Under the pieces are notes generated by a model. That model was given only the letters and a program-made list of their open reading frames with translations, had not been told where the DNA came from and made no database searches. Source: Desulforhabdus amnigena (GTDB lineage: Bacteria > Desulfobacterota > Syntrophobacteria > Syntrophobacterales > Syntrophobacteraceae). Taken from it: a DNA stretch of 64,000 nt. The stretch lies in the NCBI RefSeq assembly GCF_027925305.1, contig NZ_BSDR01000001.1, forward strand, positions 3,552,501-3,616,500, in the 5' to 3' direction. The translations under genes and the position numbers were made by a program. Positions within the stretch are counted from its first letter, which is position 1, and every line of letters starts with the position of its first letter. Shown one piece after another: positions 21,586 through 29,554 of this stretch.

Positions 21586-22842
21586 TCATGCTGCAAGAGC
21601 CTCTTTTAACTGGTTTTTCTGTTTCTCTACCCCGTTGATCTGAGTCAACCGCTGAAGAAGATTGGCTTTTTCCTTATGCTCAACAACTCTCATAACATAG
21701 CTCTGCCTTTCGTGCAGGGTTCTTGCCGAGGATGGCACACCGGGAAGCTGTGCATGGAGCAGGATGTAGGCACAGTAGACCCAATGTACATGAGAGATCA
21801 CGGAATCAAAGGATGTGGCGGCGATATCCTCAAACCCCAGATGCATCTTTACGGATTTGTGAAAAAGTTCCACCGCCCACCTCAGAGAGTACCCAATCAG
21901 GATCTGTCTGGGCTGGAGTGTAAGGTGCGAGCAGGCAAAGTATTTGCGCTCTCCTCTGGGAGCACGCTTTCTTTCCGAGCATACCAGTTGAACCGGTGCA
22001 ACATTTTTGAGCCAAACGATGGTATGTCTGATGCGGAACTCCTTCCGCCTTTTTCCTGGTCCGTTCGCAGTGAGACGAACAGTTTCCCATCCAAGCCTGC
22101 GCTGAGCCCTGAAAAAATCCTGGATTTGGCCCCAGCCCTCTTTGGAACTGGTCTTGAGGTACTGAGCATTGGATTTAACGGATCTTCTTTTCTTTACAGC
22201 CATGATGAAATCCCATCCTCTGGAGAGGATGACTTTTTGAATTCGCTTATCATCGTAGCCGGAGTCAGCAAGCACAACCACTTCCTCGGGTTTGTAGTTT
22301 TCGATGTATTCCGAAAGATCCAGCGACTGGAGGTAGTCTATGACCCTTTTGTGCTCGCTCTTGTACTCCAGATTCTTCTGTCTGCAGTAATTCCTGCTCA
22401 GGAAGGCAATCGGAAGCAGAGGAATGATCATGTCATTTATCAGCAGCACGATGTTGGTCCATTGATGGCCAACAAAGTATCCCTTGCCGTGATTGTGCCT
22501 CTGGACATTTTCAGAGTGCAGGCTGGATCTGCCCTGGCCGGTCAGATCAACCAGCATGGCCACCTTCCATGGGAGTTTTCCCAATGTCTTCATAGCCTTG
22601 GAGTATTTCTTTCCTTGCCGCCTGGAAAGATCCTTGAGTGTGTAGATGGTCGTATCCGGATGCTCCTTGAGCAACCGACTGAACTGAGAACTGTTCTTTC
22701 CAGAAATTGCAGAGGCATGCTCCAGAGAGTGCTTTCGAGTGGTTATCATAAGGGAGATGATGTACCACAGGCAGATCCTCTGCAGGCGTTTGCTCACGTT
22801 GAGTTTTTTGAGCAACCAGTTTCTAAAAATGTAGAACCGCAT
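21586..22842 (-). CDS. IS4-type transposase
   Basis: 418 residues, DDE transposase. Acidic residues are placed as expected: AMLVDLTGQGRSS (first Asp), EVVVLADSGYDDKRIQKVIL (second Asp) and the Y-(2)-R-type SLRWAVELFHKSVKMHLGFE (Glu). It reads as full length and open. I could not find convincing terminal inverted repeats, so the element's ends are undefined; they probably lie within about 21470-21585 and 22843-22943. It seems to have separated the intron fragment on its left from the small gene on its right. Confidence 0.88.
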   Translation of the reverse strand: MRFYIFRNWLLKKLNVSKRLQRICLWYIISLMITTRKHSLEHASAISGKNSSQFSRLLKEHPDTTIYTLKDLSRRQGKKYSKAMKTLGKLPWKVAMLVDLTGQGRSSLHSENVQRHNHGKGYFVGHQWTNIVLLINDMIIPLLPIAFLSRNYCRQKNLEYKSEHKRVIDYLQSLDLSEYIENYKPEEVVVLADSGYDDKRIQKVILSRGWDFIMAVKKRRSVKSNAQYLKTSSKEGWGQIQDFFRAQRRLGWETVRLTANGPGKRRKEFRIRHTIVWLKNVAPVQLVCSERKRAPRGERKYFACSHLTLQPRQILIGYSLRWAVELFHKSVKMHLGFEDIAATSFDSVISHVHWVYCAYILLHAQLPGVPSSARTLHERQSYVMRVVEHKEKANLLQRLTQINGVEKQKNQLKEALAA

Positions 22843-22943
22843 TTCCTTTCCTCCGCTGTAATAAAGATGGGCATACCTTTAAAATATGGCGGAGGAATCC
22901 GCTCTACAAACAGTTCTGCAAAAAAACTAACAATCTATGGTTC

Positions 22944-23330
22944 TTACACTCTCGCTCGCCTCCAAAAGCTTACCCACTGCGGCTTTGTGGGCAGACGGGA
23001 AGATTTGGCGCAATGTTTAAGTAATTTATTGCAGTTCAAGAGATGCAAGCATTTTAATGCCTTACCACCTTTTTCTTGTATCTTTTCGATCAACTCCTTG
23101 GCTTCTATGAAACTATCCCCGACGAACTCCAGCAAGTATTCAGCATATGTTCCTGTGCCAGCCTCAACCAAATCAAAGCTGCCTTTGACACGTCCGCCAT
23201 GTCCCTTTTCTTGGTTCTTATGTACTTTGATCCTGAGTCCTCGATTAAGTTCTTGCTCTTTTACGCCGATGAGAAAGTCGCCAGCAGATGCCCCTGAATC
23301 CTTAACGGTACCGAATGGTGTCCTCGACAT
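22944..23330 (-). CDS. Small protein of unknown function, 3' end possibly altered by the IS
   Basis: 128 residues. An excellent ribosome binding site (AAGGAG, 6 nt from ATG) supports the start. The first 95 residues have a coding-like composition (SGASAGDFLIGVKEQELNRG, VKGSFDLVEAGTGTYAEYLL). The last 30 are Lys/Leu/Cys/Trp-rich and look like read-through beyond the original end. The transposase begins 100 bp away, so truncation of an earlier C terminus is plausible. No family recognised. Confidence 0.55.
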   Translation of the reverse strand: MSRTPFGTVKDSGASAGDFLIGVKEQELNRGLRIKVHKNQEKGHGGRVKGSFDLVEAGTGTYAEYLLEFVGDSFIEAKELIEKIQEKGGKALKCLHLLNCNKLLKHCAKSSRLPTKPQWVSFWRRARV

Positions 23331-23629
23331 AGTTGCTCCTTGAGTAAGGTGATTATAATTTTCTTCGACTTCACTGTTCGTTTGGATGGTTTGTTATCTG
23401 AGAAGTTATCTGGGAGTAGGCTGTCCGCGCATTAGTAAGTCCAACACACAGATCACTGTGACAAACACAGTAATTGTAGCAAGAATTTTCATTGTAGCAA
23501 GAATTTTCATGCAAAGGACTCGGCTTGGTCCCCCTTTCTCGTCAAGAAGGAAGCCATTCTCGTGATTACGTAAACACCGAACATCAAACCAATTTCCGAT
23601 ATCATTCTCCACTCTTCCTTTCAACCTCA

Positions 23630-23728
23630 TAATCGCGGCGTTCACCTGCGGAGCGGACGGCAAGCCGAAGGCTTGACGAACGAAGTGAGCGCCGCGATTC
23701 CCCCGGAGGCGCGAAGCGCGTCCGGGGG
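23630..23728. repeat. Two adjacent strong hairpins in a gene-free stretch
   Basis: The first element (23630-23698) has inverted ends AATCGCGGCGTTCAC/GTGAGCGCCGCGATT enclosing a smaller hairpin CAAGCC-GAA-GGCTTG. The second (about 23700-23728) is a near-perfect stem CCCCCGGA...TCCGGGGG. A partial copy of the first lies at 19109 (AATCGCGGCGCTCACCTG), just before the GNAT start. No gene can be supported in 23331-24045. Confidence 0.65.
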
Positions 23729-24045
23729 AACAAGTGATTGAATAGTTTCCGCATATCACTATATACAGAAAGCTTAAACACAAAATCCTTCATGGTGCCT
23801 AGCCGGAACACAAGAACGGAAGAATCGAATAATGGGTGCCCGAGCAGACGAAAGCGTTCACAGGTCAAAAAGACCATCTGATTTTATGCTCCCGCAATAT
23901 AATCCTTGTCAATCAGGAGCTTCCTGATTTTTTAACGTTTTTCTGAAACGGGATTTTTTAAGGAGTGATCAGAGAGGGGGGAGAGTGGGTTGTTTGATAT
24001 TCGAAAAAATAGATTGGTCCGAAAATTGGTCCGGATTGAAGCAAA

Positions 24046-24076
24046 TAAAAAAGCCCATGAAGATAATTTCATAGGC
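24046..24076 (-). terminator. Terminator of the tRNA-Ser pair
   Basis: On the minus strand, stem GCCTATGAA/TTCATGGGC with loop ATTATC is followed by TTTTTT. It lies 15 nt beyond the tRNA-Ser(GCU) 3' end. Confidence 0.85.
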
Positions 24077-24090
24077 TGACTTACCGGATA

Positions 24091-24184
24091 TGGCGGAGAG
24101 AGAGGGATTCGAACCCTCGGTACCCCTTTACAGAGTACACTCGCTTAGCAGGCGAGCGCCTTAAGCCGACTCGGCCATCTCTCC
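24091..24184 (-). tRNA. tRNA-Ser (anticodon GCU)
   Basis: 94 nt including an encoded CCA. The acceptor stem GGAGAGA/TCTCTCC is intact, the anticodon loop reads CTGCTAA, a long variable arm is present, and the T-arm has GGTTCGAATCC. Serine class with long extra arm, serving AGC/AGU codons. Cotranscribed with the upstream tRNA-Ser(UGA). Confidence 0.96.
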
Positions 24185-24206
24185 AGTGTGTTCATTTCTT
24201 TGTTGA

Positions 24207-24292
24207 TGGCGGAGGGAGTAGGATTCGAACCCACGGAACTTTCGTTCAACGGTTTTCAAGACCGCCGCCTTAAACCACTCGGCCATCCCTCC
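24207..24292 (-). tRNA. tRNA-Ser (anticodon UGA)
   Basis: 86 nt with encoded CCA. The acceptor stem GGAGGGA pairs with the 3' strand TACTCCCTCC, the anticodon loop is CTTGAAA, and the T-loop is GGTTCGAATCC. Located 22 nt upstream of tRNA-Ser(GCU) on the same strand, both ending at one terminator. Confidence 0.96.
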
Positions 24293-24394
24293 ATCTATTT
24301 GTTCCCCGCGATGGAGTGAGTGAATCTAGCATCCGCCCTTTATCCTGTCAAGAGTTTCTGTTACAGGCCAGCAATTCTCATTTTGAAAAACCTA

Positions 24395-24490
24395 CACCCC
24401 CCTGCCCCTCCCTCGAGGGGGGAATTCGGTGTCGTACCGGTATCTTATTTCCCGAGAGACCCCTGTCCCCCCTCGAGGGGGGAATTCTTA
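24395..24490. repeat. CCCCTCGAGGGGGG dispersed repeats, two copies
   Basis: Two direct copies of CCCTCGAGGGGGGAATTC, cores near 24410-24427 and 24470-24487. The palindromic core matches the CCCCTTGAGGGG core of the elements at 46047, 53783 and 59320. The stretch 24293-24957 has no supportable gene. Confidence 0.6.
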
Positions 24491-24772
24491 GGATAAAATC
24501 CTCTTTTGAAGGGGAGATCAGGGGGAATGTCGGAAATGCCAATATCATGAGAGGCATCCAAAATGAGAATTGCTGTTATAGGCTACAAAGTGACAGTGAT
24601 CGCGGGCGAGCTTCGGAGCATGAGGCTAAATATTGCTTGCTCCGTGCAATCGAACAAAAGTAAAATTTAATTTTTTTAAAGCTCTTGACCCTTTAGCGAC
24701 TGCAAAATTACAATGCAAGTCGTATGGAATGTTAGTATGAAAAAAGGCTCATGGCTCATGGCTCATGATAAC

Positions 24773-24822
24773 ATCGCTTTTCAAGAGCGTTTCCCGCTTT
24801 CCATATTGGCTTGCATCTCTTT
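24773..24822. repeat. 50-bp dispersed repeat, copy 1
   Basis: Begins ATCGCTTTTCAAGAGCGTTT and ends TTGCATCTCTTT. It matches 34591-34640 with only a few differences. Preceded by GGCTCAT repeated three times. Confidence 0.7.
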
Positions 24823-24957
24823 GCCTTTTTCATTTTTCGTTGTGACCGTTCCGGTCATGGGAGTTAATGAAAACGGTTGTATGAGTGAATCGTTTTGGAT
24901 TTTTTTTAAGAGCCGGTCAGGCGGGGGATGATGGCTCCTTTTCTATGAAAGCGTAGA

Positions 24958-26130
24958 ATGAAAATAGCGTATTTTGATTGTTTTTCCGGAATCAGTGGCG
25001 ATATGGTCCTGGGAGCCCTCCTGGATTTGGGGGTCCCTGAAAAAGTGCTTCTTGAAGCGTTGGAGCGTCTTCCCGTCAAAGGATACTCCTTTCATGTCAC
25101 TCAAGAAAAACGTGGCGCCATCGCCGGGACAAGAGTCCGCATAGAGATCGATCATCAGCCTTCGCGGACTTTTTCAGACATTGAAAGCCTCATTCTCAAG
25201 AGCGACCTGGACGATCCCGTAAAGGAAATGAGCCTGGATATATTCAGGCGTCTGGCCGAGGCGGAGGCCCGGGTGCATCAAATGCCCATGGATCAGGTCC
25301 ATTTTCACGAAGTGGGGGCCCTGGATTCCATTTTGGACGTGGTGGGGACGGCCATCGGGTTGCATGTTCTAAGCATTGACAAAGTCTATGCCTCGCGCAT
25401 TCCGCTCGGAGGTGGTTTTGTTCACACTCACCACGGGGTTTTGCCGGTGCCTTGCCCGGCGACAGTTTTGCTCCTGAAAGGGGCTTCCGTTTATGACAGC
25501 GGCATCAAGAGGGAGTTGGTGACCCCCACCGGAGCGGCCATCCTCGCCGCTTTGGCGCAATCCTACGGCCCGATGCCGGACATGACATTGCAGGCGACGG
25601 GTTATGGTGTGGGAAGCCACCCCGCCTCCGATCCCCCGAATCTCCTCAGAATCCTTTGCGGGACGGCCCCGGTTTCATATCTCCAGCGGCAGCTTCTCAT
25701 GGTAGAAACCCATATCGATGATATGAATCCCGAGTTTTACGGATATGTTTTGGATCAATTGTTTGCGCTGGGAGTGCTCGATGTCGCCCTGGTACCCATA
25801 CAGATGAAGAAAAACCGTCCAGGGACTTTGCTCCGCGTGTTGCTCGAACCAGCCCTCGAGCCTCGCGTCCTGGAACTTCTCTTCAGGGAGACAACCACCC
25901 TTGGGGTGCGGGTGCAAGAGGTGAAGCGCGTTGAACTGGTCCGTGAAATCAAGGAGATTGGGACACATTATGGCTTGTGCCGCGTCAAATCCGTGATTCT
26001 GCCGGGAGGAGAGCGGCAAATCCTCCCGGAATATGAAGAATGCAAACGGATTGCCGAGGTTCACGGATTGCCCCTTCGGAAAGTATACGAAGAAATTTTT
26101 CACGCATCCCGGTCGGCAAGGGATGGCTGA
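24958..26130 (+). CDS. larC: LarC-type nickel insertion protein (nickel-pincer cofactor synthesis)
   Basis: 390 residues, full length for LarC (DUF111). It opens with MKIAYFDCFSGISGDMVLGA, typical of the family. It also has HFHEVGALDSILDVVGTAIG, HTHHGVLPVPCPATVLLLKG and a VETHIDDMNPEFYGYVLDQL motif at the start of the C-terminal domain. LarC is a CTP-dependent cyclometallase that inserts Ni into the pyridinium-thioacid cofactor used by lactate racemase and other enzymes. larA, larB and larE are not adjacent. The presence of a D/L-lactate locus 16 kb away makes lactate racemisation a plausible use, but other Ni-pincer enzymes are possible. Confidence 0.93.
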   Translation: MKIAYFDCFSGISGDMVLGALLDLGVPEKVLLEALERLPVKGYSFHVTQEKRGAIAGTRVRIEIDHQPSRTFSDIESLILKSDLDDPVKEMSLDIFRRLAEAEARVHQMPMDQVHFHEVGALDSILDVVGTAIGLHVLSIDKVYASRIPLGGGFVHTHHGVLPVPCPATVLLLKGASVYDSGIKRELVTPTGAAILAALAQSYGPMPDMTLQATGYGVGSHPASDPPNLLRILCGTAPVSYLQRQLLMVETHIDDMNPEFYGYVLDQLFALGVLDVALVPIQMKKNRPGTLLRVLLEPALEPRVLELLFRETTTLGVRVQEVKRVELVREIKEIGTHYGLCRVKSVILPGGERQILPEYEECKRIAEVHGLPLRKVYEEIFHASRSARDG

Positions 26131-26238
26131 TGCAGGATAATTCGTTATAATAACAAATTTAATGGGATGGCTGTGAGTGGAAAGAAGATTTGATGCGATC
26201 GGGTGTTGAGCGTTGTAGTGAAAAGGGGTAGGCCTGCC

Positions 26239-27498
26239 ATGTCGAATACACAAAAAACATCGGAGATCGTCGGTTCCCTGCTCACCATTGGAGACGAGAT
26301 CCTTTTGGGAGACATTGCCGACAGCAATTCGCATTATATCGCATGGGAATTGCGCGCCAGGGGGTTTCGACTGGGACGGATCATCACGGTGGGGGATCAG
26401 GTGGAAGAGATCGTCGAAATGATTTCCCACTGCCTGCTGAAATCCCGTTTTCTCATTGTGACCGGAGGGCTGGGACCGACCGATGACGACAAAACCAGTG
26501 CGGCCTCTGCAATCGCTCTGGGGGTGCCTCTGGTGACCCATCTCGATTACAGGAAATGGCTGGAAGAGCGCCTCGCTCAACGGGGCCGGGACCTTTCTCC
26601 GGAAGTGGCCAGGATGGCGGATCTGCCGGAAGGCGCTGTTAAGTTGGGACAGGGGATGGCGGGATTTTTCATCGAGCACCAGGGAATTCCCTGCTACTTT
26701 CTTCCGGGTGTCCCACATGAGATGAAAACGCTTCTCGCCGAACTGGTGATCCCGGATCTGGAGAAACGGTTTCCCCTCCGTACCCGGTGTATGAAACGGG
26801 TGATTCGAGTTCAGGGACTTTTGGAATCCGAAATCAACCAGAGATTGAATGACCTGGATGCACGGGAAATGGCCGTCGAGATAGGGTATTATCCTCAGGG
26901 GCGTGAGAATTGGGTCACCCTTTTCAGCACGGGGGAAAGTGAAAAGGATTGTCTCGAGCGAATCGATGCCGCGGAAGCGAAGGTCGTCGCCCGGTTGGGC
27001 GCGGAGCGGATCAGTGGTCGCAATGAGGAGACGATCGAAAAGGTTATCGGACGGCAACTGCTTGCAAAAAAATGGAAACTGGCTGTGGCTGAATCCTGCA
27101 CCGGGGGATGGGTTGCAAAAAGAATCACGGCCGTCGCCGGAGCTTCCGATTATTTCGATCGAGGTTTCATCACTTACAGCAACCGGGCCAAGATGGAGCT
27201 TTTGAAAGTGCCGGGGGATCTCCTGGAAAGCCACGGGGCCGTGAGTGAGCCTGTTGCCCGCGCCATGGCTGAAGGAGCCCGTCTCCAGGCGGGAGTGAAT
27301 GTCGCTCTGGCCATCACGGGTATCGCCGGCCCCACGGGTGGAACCCCTGAAAAGCCGGTGGGAACGGTCTTCATCTCCTGCGCCACCCCTGAGGAAACGC
27401 TGGTGGAGAAACATTTTTTCAGGGGAAGCCGGGAAGTCATCCAGGAGAGTGCGGCCCAGACCGCTCTGGTATTGCTTTGGAGGACATTGAGCAAATGA
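26239..27498 (+). CDS. cinA: CinA family protein (NMN deamidase / ADP-ribose pyrophosphatase family)
   Basis: 419 residues. N-terminal MoCF/COG1058 domain (GSLLTIGDEILLGDIADSNS, TGGLGPTDDDKTS, PGVPHEMKTLL) and C-terminal CinA deamidase domain (VAESCTGGWVAKRITAVAGA, GITGIAGPTGGTPEKPVGTV type). Members recycle NAD metabolites by deamidating NMN. The start at 26239 gives a normal N terminus; an upstream start at 26203 adds 12 non-conserved residues. It overlaps thpR by 4 nt (ATGA) and heads the conserved cinA-thpR-recA block. Confidence 0.93.
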   Translation: MSNTQKTSEIVGSLLTIGDEILLGDIADSNSHYIAWELRARGFRLGRIITVGDQVEEIVEMISHCLLKSRFLIVTGGLGPTDDDKTSAASAIALGVPLVTHLDYRKWLEERLAQRGRDLSPEVARMADLPEGAVKLGQGMAGFFIEHQGIPCYFLPGVPHEMKTLLAELVIPDLEKRFPLRTRCMKRVIRVQGLLESEINQRLNDLDAREMAVEIGYYPQGRENWVTLFSTGESEKDCLERIDAAEAKVVARLGAERISGRNEETIEKVIGRQLLAKKWKLAVAESCTGGWVAKRITAVAGASDYFDRGFITYSNRAKMELLKVPGDLLESHGAVSEPVARAMAEGARLQAGVNVALAITGIAGPTGGTPEKPVGTVFISCATPEETLVEKHFFRGSREVIQESAAQTALVLLWRTLSK

Positions 27499-28058
27499 TC
27501 CGTACATTCATAGCCTTCGATCTCCCCGTTAATGTTCAGGAGTCGCTGCAAAGATTGCAGAGCGAACTCAAGAAAACAGAGGCTCATGTGAGTTGGGTGA
27601 AGCCGGAGCGGATTCACCTGACGTTAAAATTTCTTGGCGATGTTTCGCCCGAGCAGATTCCCGCCATTCAATCGGCGCTTGAGGTCATTGCGGCCTCCAC
27701 GCGATCCTTCAGGCTGAAGGTGGCCGGGTGCGGCGCATTCCCGACGATCAAGCAAATGCGGGTCGTTTGGGTAGGGATTCGAGGGGATGAAGCCCCCCTG
27801 AAGGAACTGCAGGGCCAGGTGGAGCAGGCGATGGTTCCCTTGGGCTTCAAAGCGGAGGATCGCCCTTTCAAGGCTCACCTGACATTGGGGCGCGTGAAGG
27901 GGCGGCAGCGTTTGAGATCGCTCCAGGATGCCCTGATGACATATCATGCCTTTGAGGCGGAAGATTTTGACGTTACGGAGCTTGTATTGTATAAGAGCGA
28001 GTTGAGGCCGGAAGGGGCCCGTTATACTCCGTTATTTCGATCATCATTCAAACAGTGA
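27495..28058 (+). CDS. thpR: RNA 2',3'-cyclic phosphodiesterase (2H family)
   Basis: 187 residues, two-histidine phosphoesterase (ThpR/LigT). Both catalytic H-x-T-x motifs are present: RIHLTLKFLGDV and KAHLTLGRVKG. It begins MIRTFIAFDLP, typical for the family, with the start codon overlapping the cinA stop. It lies between cinA and recA, a conserved neighbourhood in many bacteria. It hydrolyses 2',3'-cyclic phosphate RNA ends. Confidence 0.94.
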   Translation: MIRTFIAFDLPVNVQESLQRLQSELKKTEAHVSWVKPERIHLTLKFLGDVSPEQIPAIQSALEVIAASTRSFRLKVAGCGAFPTIKQMRVVWVGIRGDEAPLKELQGQVEQAMVPLGFKAEDRPFKAHLTLGRVKGRQRLRSLQDALMTYHAFEAEDFDVTELVLYKSELRPEGARYTPLFRSSFKQ

Positions 28059-28268
28059 ACTGGTTGTTTCATATAGCGGTGTTCAGTTGGCAGTGACTGG
28101 AGAGAAAATTCCGTGATCACTGACCGGCTTTCGGCAATGTTCTTTTGGAGGTAGATTGTTCGCTGGGTATTTTCCTGCAACGAGTGACTCGTATCTGTCC
28201 TCTTCACTCCCCTCTGACCACTGCCCTCTATTATCACGGACTATTATTTATTGAAGGAGGCCCTTTTT

Positions 28269-29309
28269 ATGGGAGCCACAGACGACCGGCAGAAGGCCGT
28301 GGATGCGGCCATGTCTCAGATTGAACGCATGTGTGGAAAGGGTGCGATCATGCGCCTGGGAGAGGGGGCTCCGCATGCTGAAATTCAAGTTATTCCCACA
28401 GGATGTCTCTCTCTCGACCTGGCTTTGGGAATTGGAGGGGTTGCCCGCGGGCGCATCATTGAAATTTTCGGCCCCGAGTCCTCGGGAAAGACCACTCTGG
28501 CGCTGCACGTCATTGCAGAGGCTCAGAAAATGGGAGGATTGGCGGCTTTCATCGATGCCGAGCACGCTCTGGACGTCGGTTATGCACGCAAGTTGGGGGT
28601 CCAGGTGGAGGACCTGCTGATCAGCCAGCCCGATTACGGGGAGCAGGCTCTCGAGATTGCCGAAATCCTGGTGCGAAGCAACGCCATCGATGTCGTCGTG
28701 ATCGATTCGGTCGCGGCGCTGGTGCCCAAAGCGGAAATCGAAGGGGAAATGGGAGACCCTCATGTAGGGCTGCAGGCGAGACTCATGAGCCAGGCTCTCA
28801 GAAAACTCGTTTCCTCCATCAGCAAATCCAGGACCTGCGTCATTTTTATCAATCAGATTCGAATGAAGATCGGAGTGATGTACGGTTCGCCCGAAACGAC
28901 CACGGGTGGAAATGCTCTCAAGTTTTACGCCACTATGCGGTTGGATATCCGGCGCCTCGGTCCCATCAAGGAGGGCCAGGAAATCATCGGCAACCGGACC
29001 CGCGTGAAAGTGGTCAAAAACAAGATCGCTCCTCCATTCAAGGAAGTCGAATTCGATGTGGTCTACGGTCGTGGAATATCCAAAGAAGGAGACGTGCTGG
29101 ATCTCGCGGTGAATGCCAATCTGGTGGATAAGGCGGGCACATGGTATTCCTACAACGGGGAGAGGCTGGGGCAAGGTCGTGAAAACGCCAAGACTTTTCT
29201 GAGAGAGCATCCCGACCTGCTCGTCGAGATCGAAAACAAGATACGGGAGATTCACGATCTGAAATTTCCGCTGACCGCAGAGGAAGCGGCTGCCGTTGCA
29301 GAAGCATAA
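28269..29309 (+). CDS. recA: Recombinase RecA
   Basis: 346 residues. Walker [10 protein letters not shown], Walker [17 protein letters not shown]1 loop [21 protein letters not shown]2 region [20 protein letters not shown], and the C-terminal domain are all complete. The start at 28269 is fixed by AAGGAGG 9 nt upstream. Central recombinase and SOS coprotease. I did not find a convincing LexA operator in the 200 bp upstream; TGTTCAGT near 28079 fits only part of known deltaproteobacterial boxes. Confidence 0.98.
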   Translation: MGATDDRQKAVDAAMSQIERMCGKGAIMRLGEGAPHAEIQVIPTGCLSLDLALGIGGVARGRIIEIFGPESSGKTTLALHVIAEAQKMGGLAAFIDAEHALDVGYARKLGVQVEDLLISQPDYGEQALEIAEILVRSNAIDVVVIDSVAALVPKAEIEGEMGDPHVGLQARLMSQALRKLVSSISKSRTCVIFINQIRMKIGVMYGSPETTTGGNALKFYATMRLDIRRLGPIKEGQEIIGNRTRVKVVKNKIAPPFKEVEFDVVYGRGISKEGDVLDLAVNANLVDKAGTWYSYNGERLGQGRENAKTFLREHPDLLVEIENKIREIHDLKFPLTAEEAAAVAEA

Positions 29310-29367
29310 AAAGAAGTTTTTGGATAGGGCACCTGGGGAGTGAGTCGTTCTTGAAATCCCCATTTTC

Positions 29368-29437
29368 CATGGAGGCACAAAGATCACAGAGGAATTCCTT
29401 AAGAACTCCAAAAATCTTCTCCGTGTCTCCGTGGTGC
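29368..29437. repeat. CACGGAG-type dispersed intergenic repeat
   Basis: Inverted halves CATGGAGGCACAAAGATCAC and TTCTCCGTGTCTCCGTGGTG lie between recA and alaS and could form a long imperfect hairpin. Same family as 32655, 46197 and 52600. Confidence 0.6.
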
Positions 29438-29554
29438 ATAACGGGATATTGTGAAATCCGCCAGTTCCCTTAGAGAAAGCCTGACAAATGTGTATCTGAA
29501 TGTCAGATATCCAAAAAAAATAATGAAGCACCTAACCCGAGGAGACCTTACTTG

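Noticed and set aside
21676-23343. Plus-strand 555-codon open frame
   Set aside because: It is antisense to the IS4-type transposase, whose DDE motifs are clear on the minus strand.
23406-23877. Minus-strand open frames over the hairpin region
   Set aside because: They pass through strong inverted repeats and have no start site or family resemblance.
24316-24663. Plus-strand 115-codon open frame
   Set aside because: It is made of CCCCTCGAGGGG repeats and has no coding signature.
25675-27507. Minus-strand 610-codon open frame
   Set aside because: It is antisense to larC and cinA, both well-supported genes.
28059-28268. LexA operator upstream of recA
   Set aside because: TGTTCAGT near 28079 matches only about half of known deltaproteobacterial LexA boxes and no palindrome was convincing.
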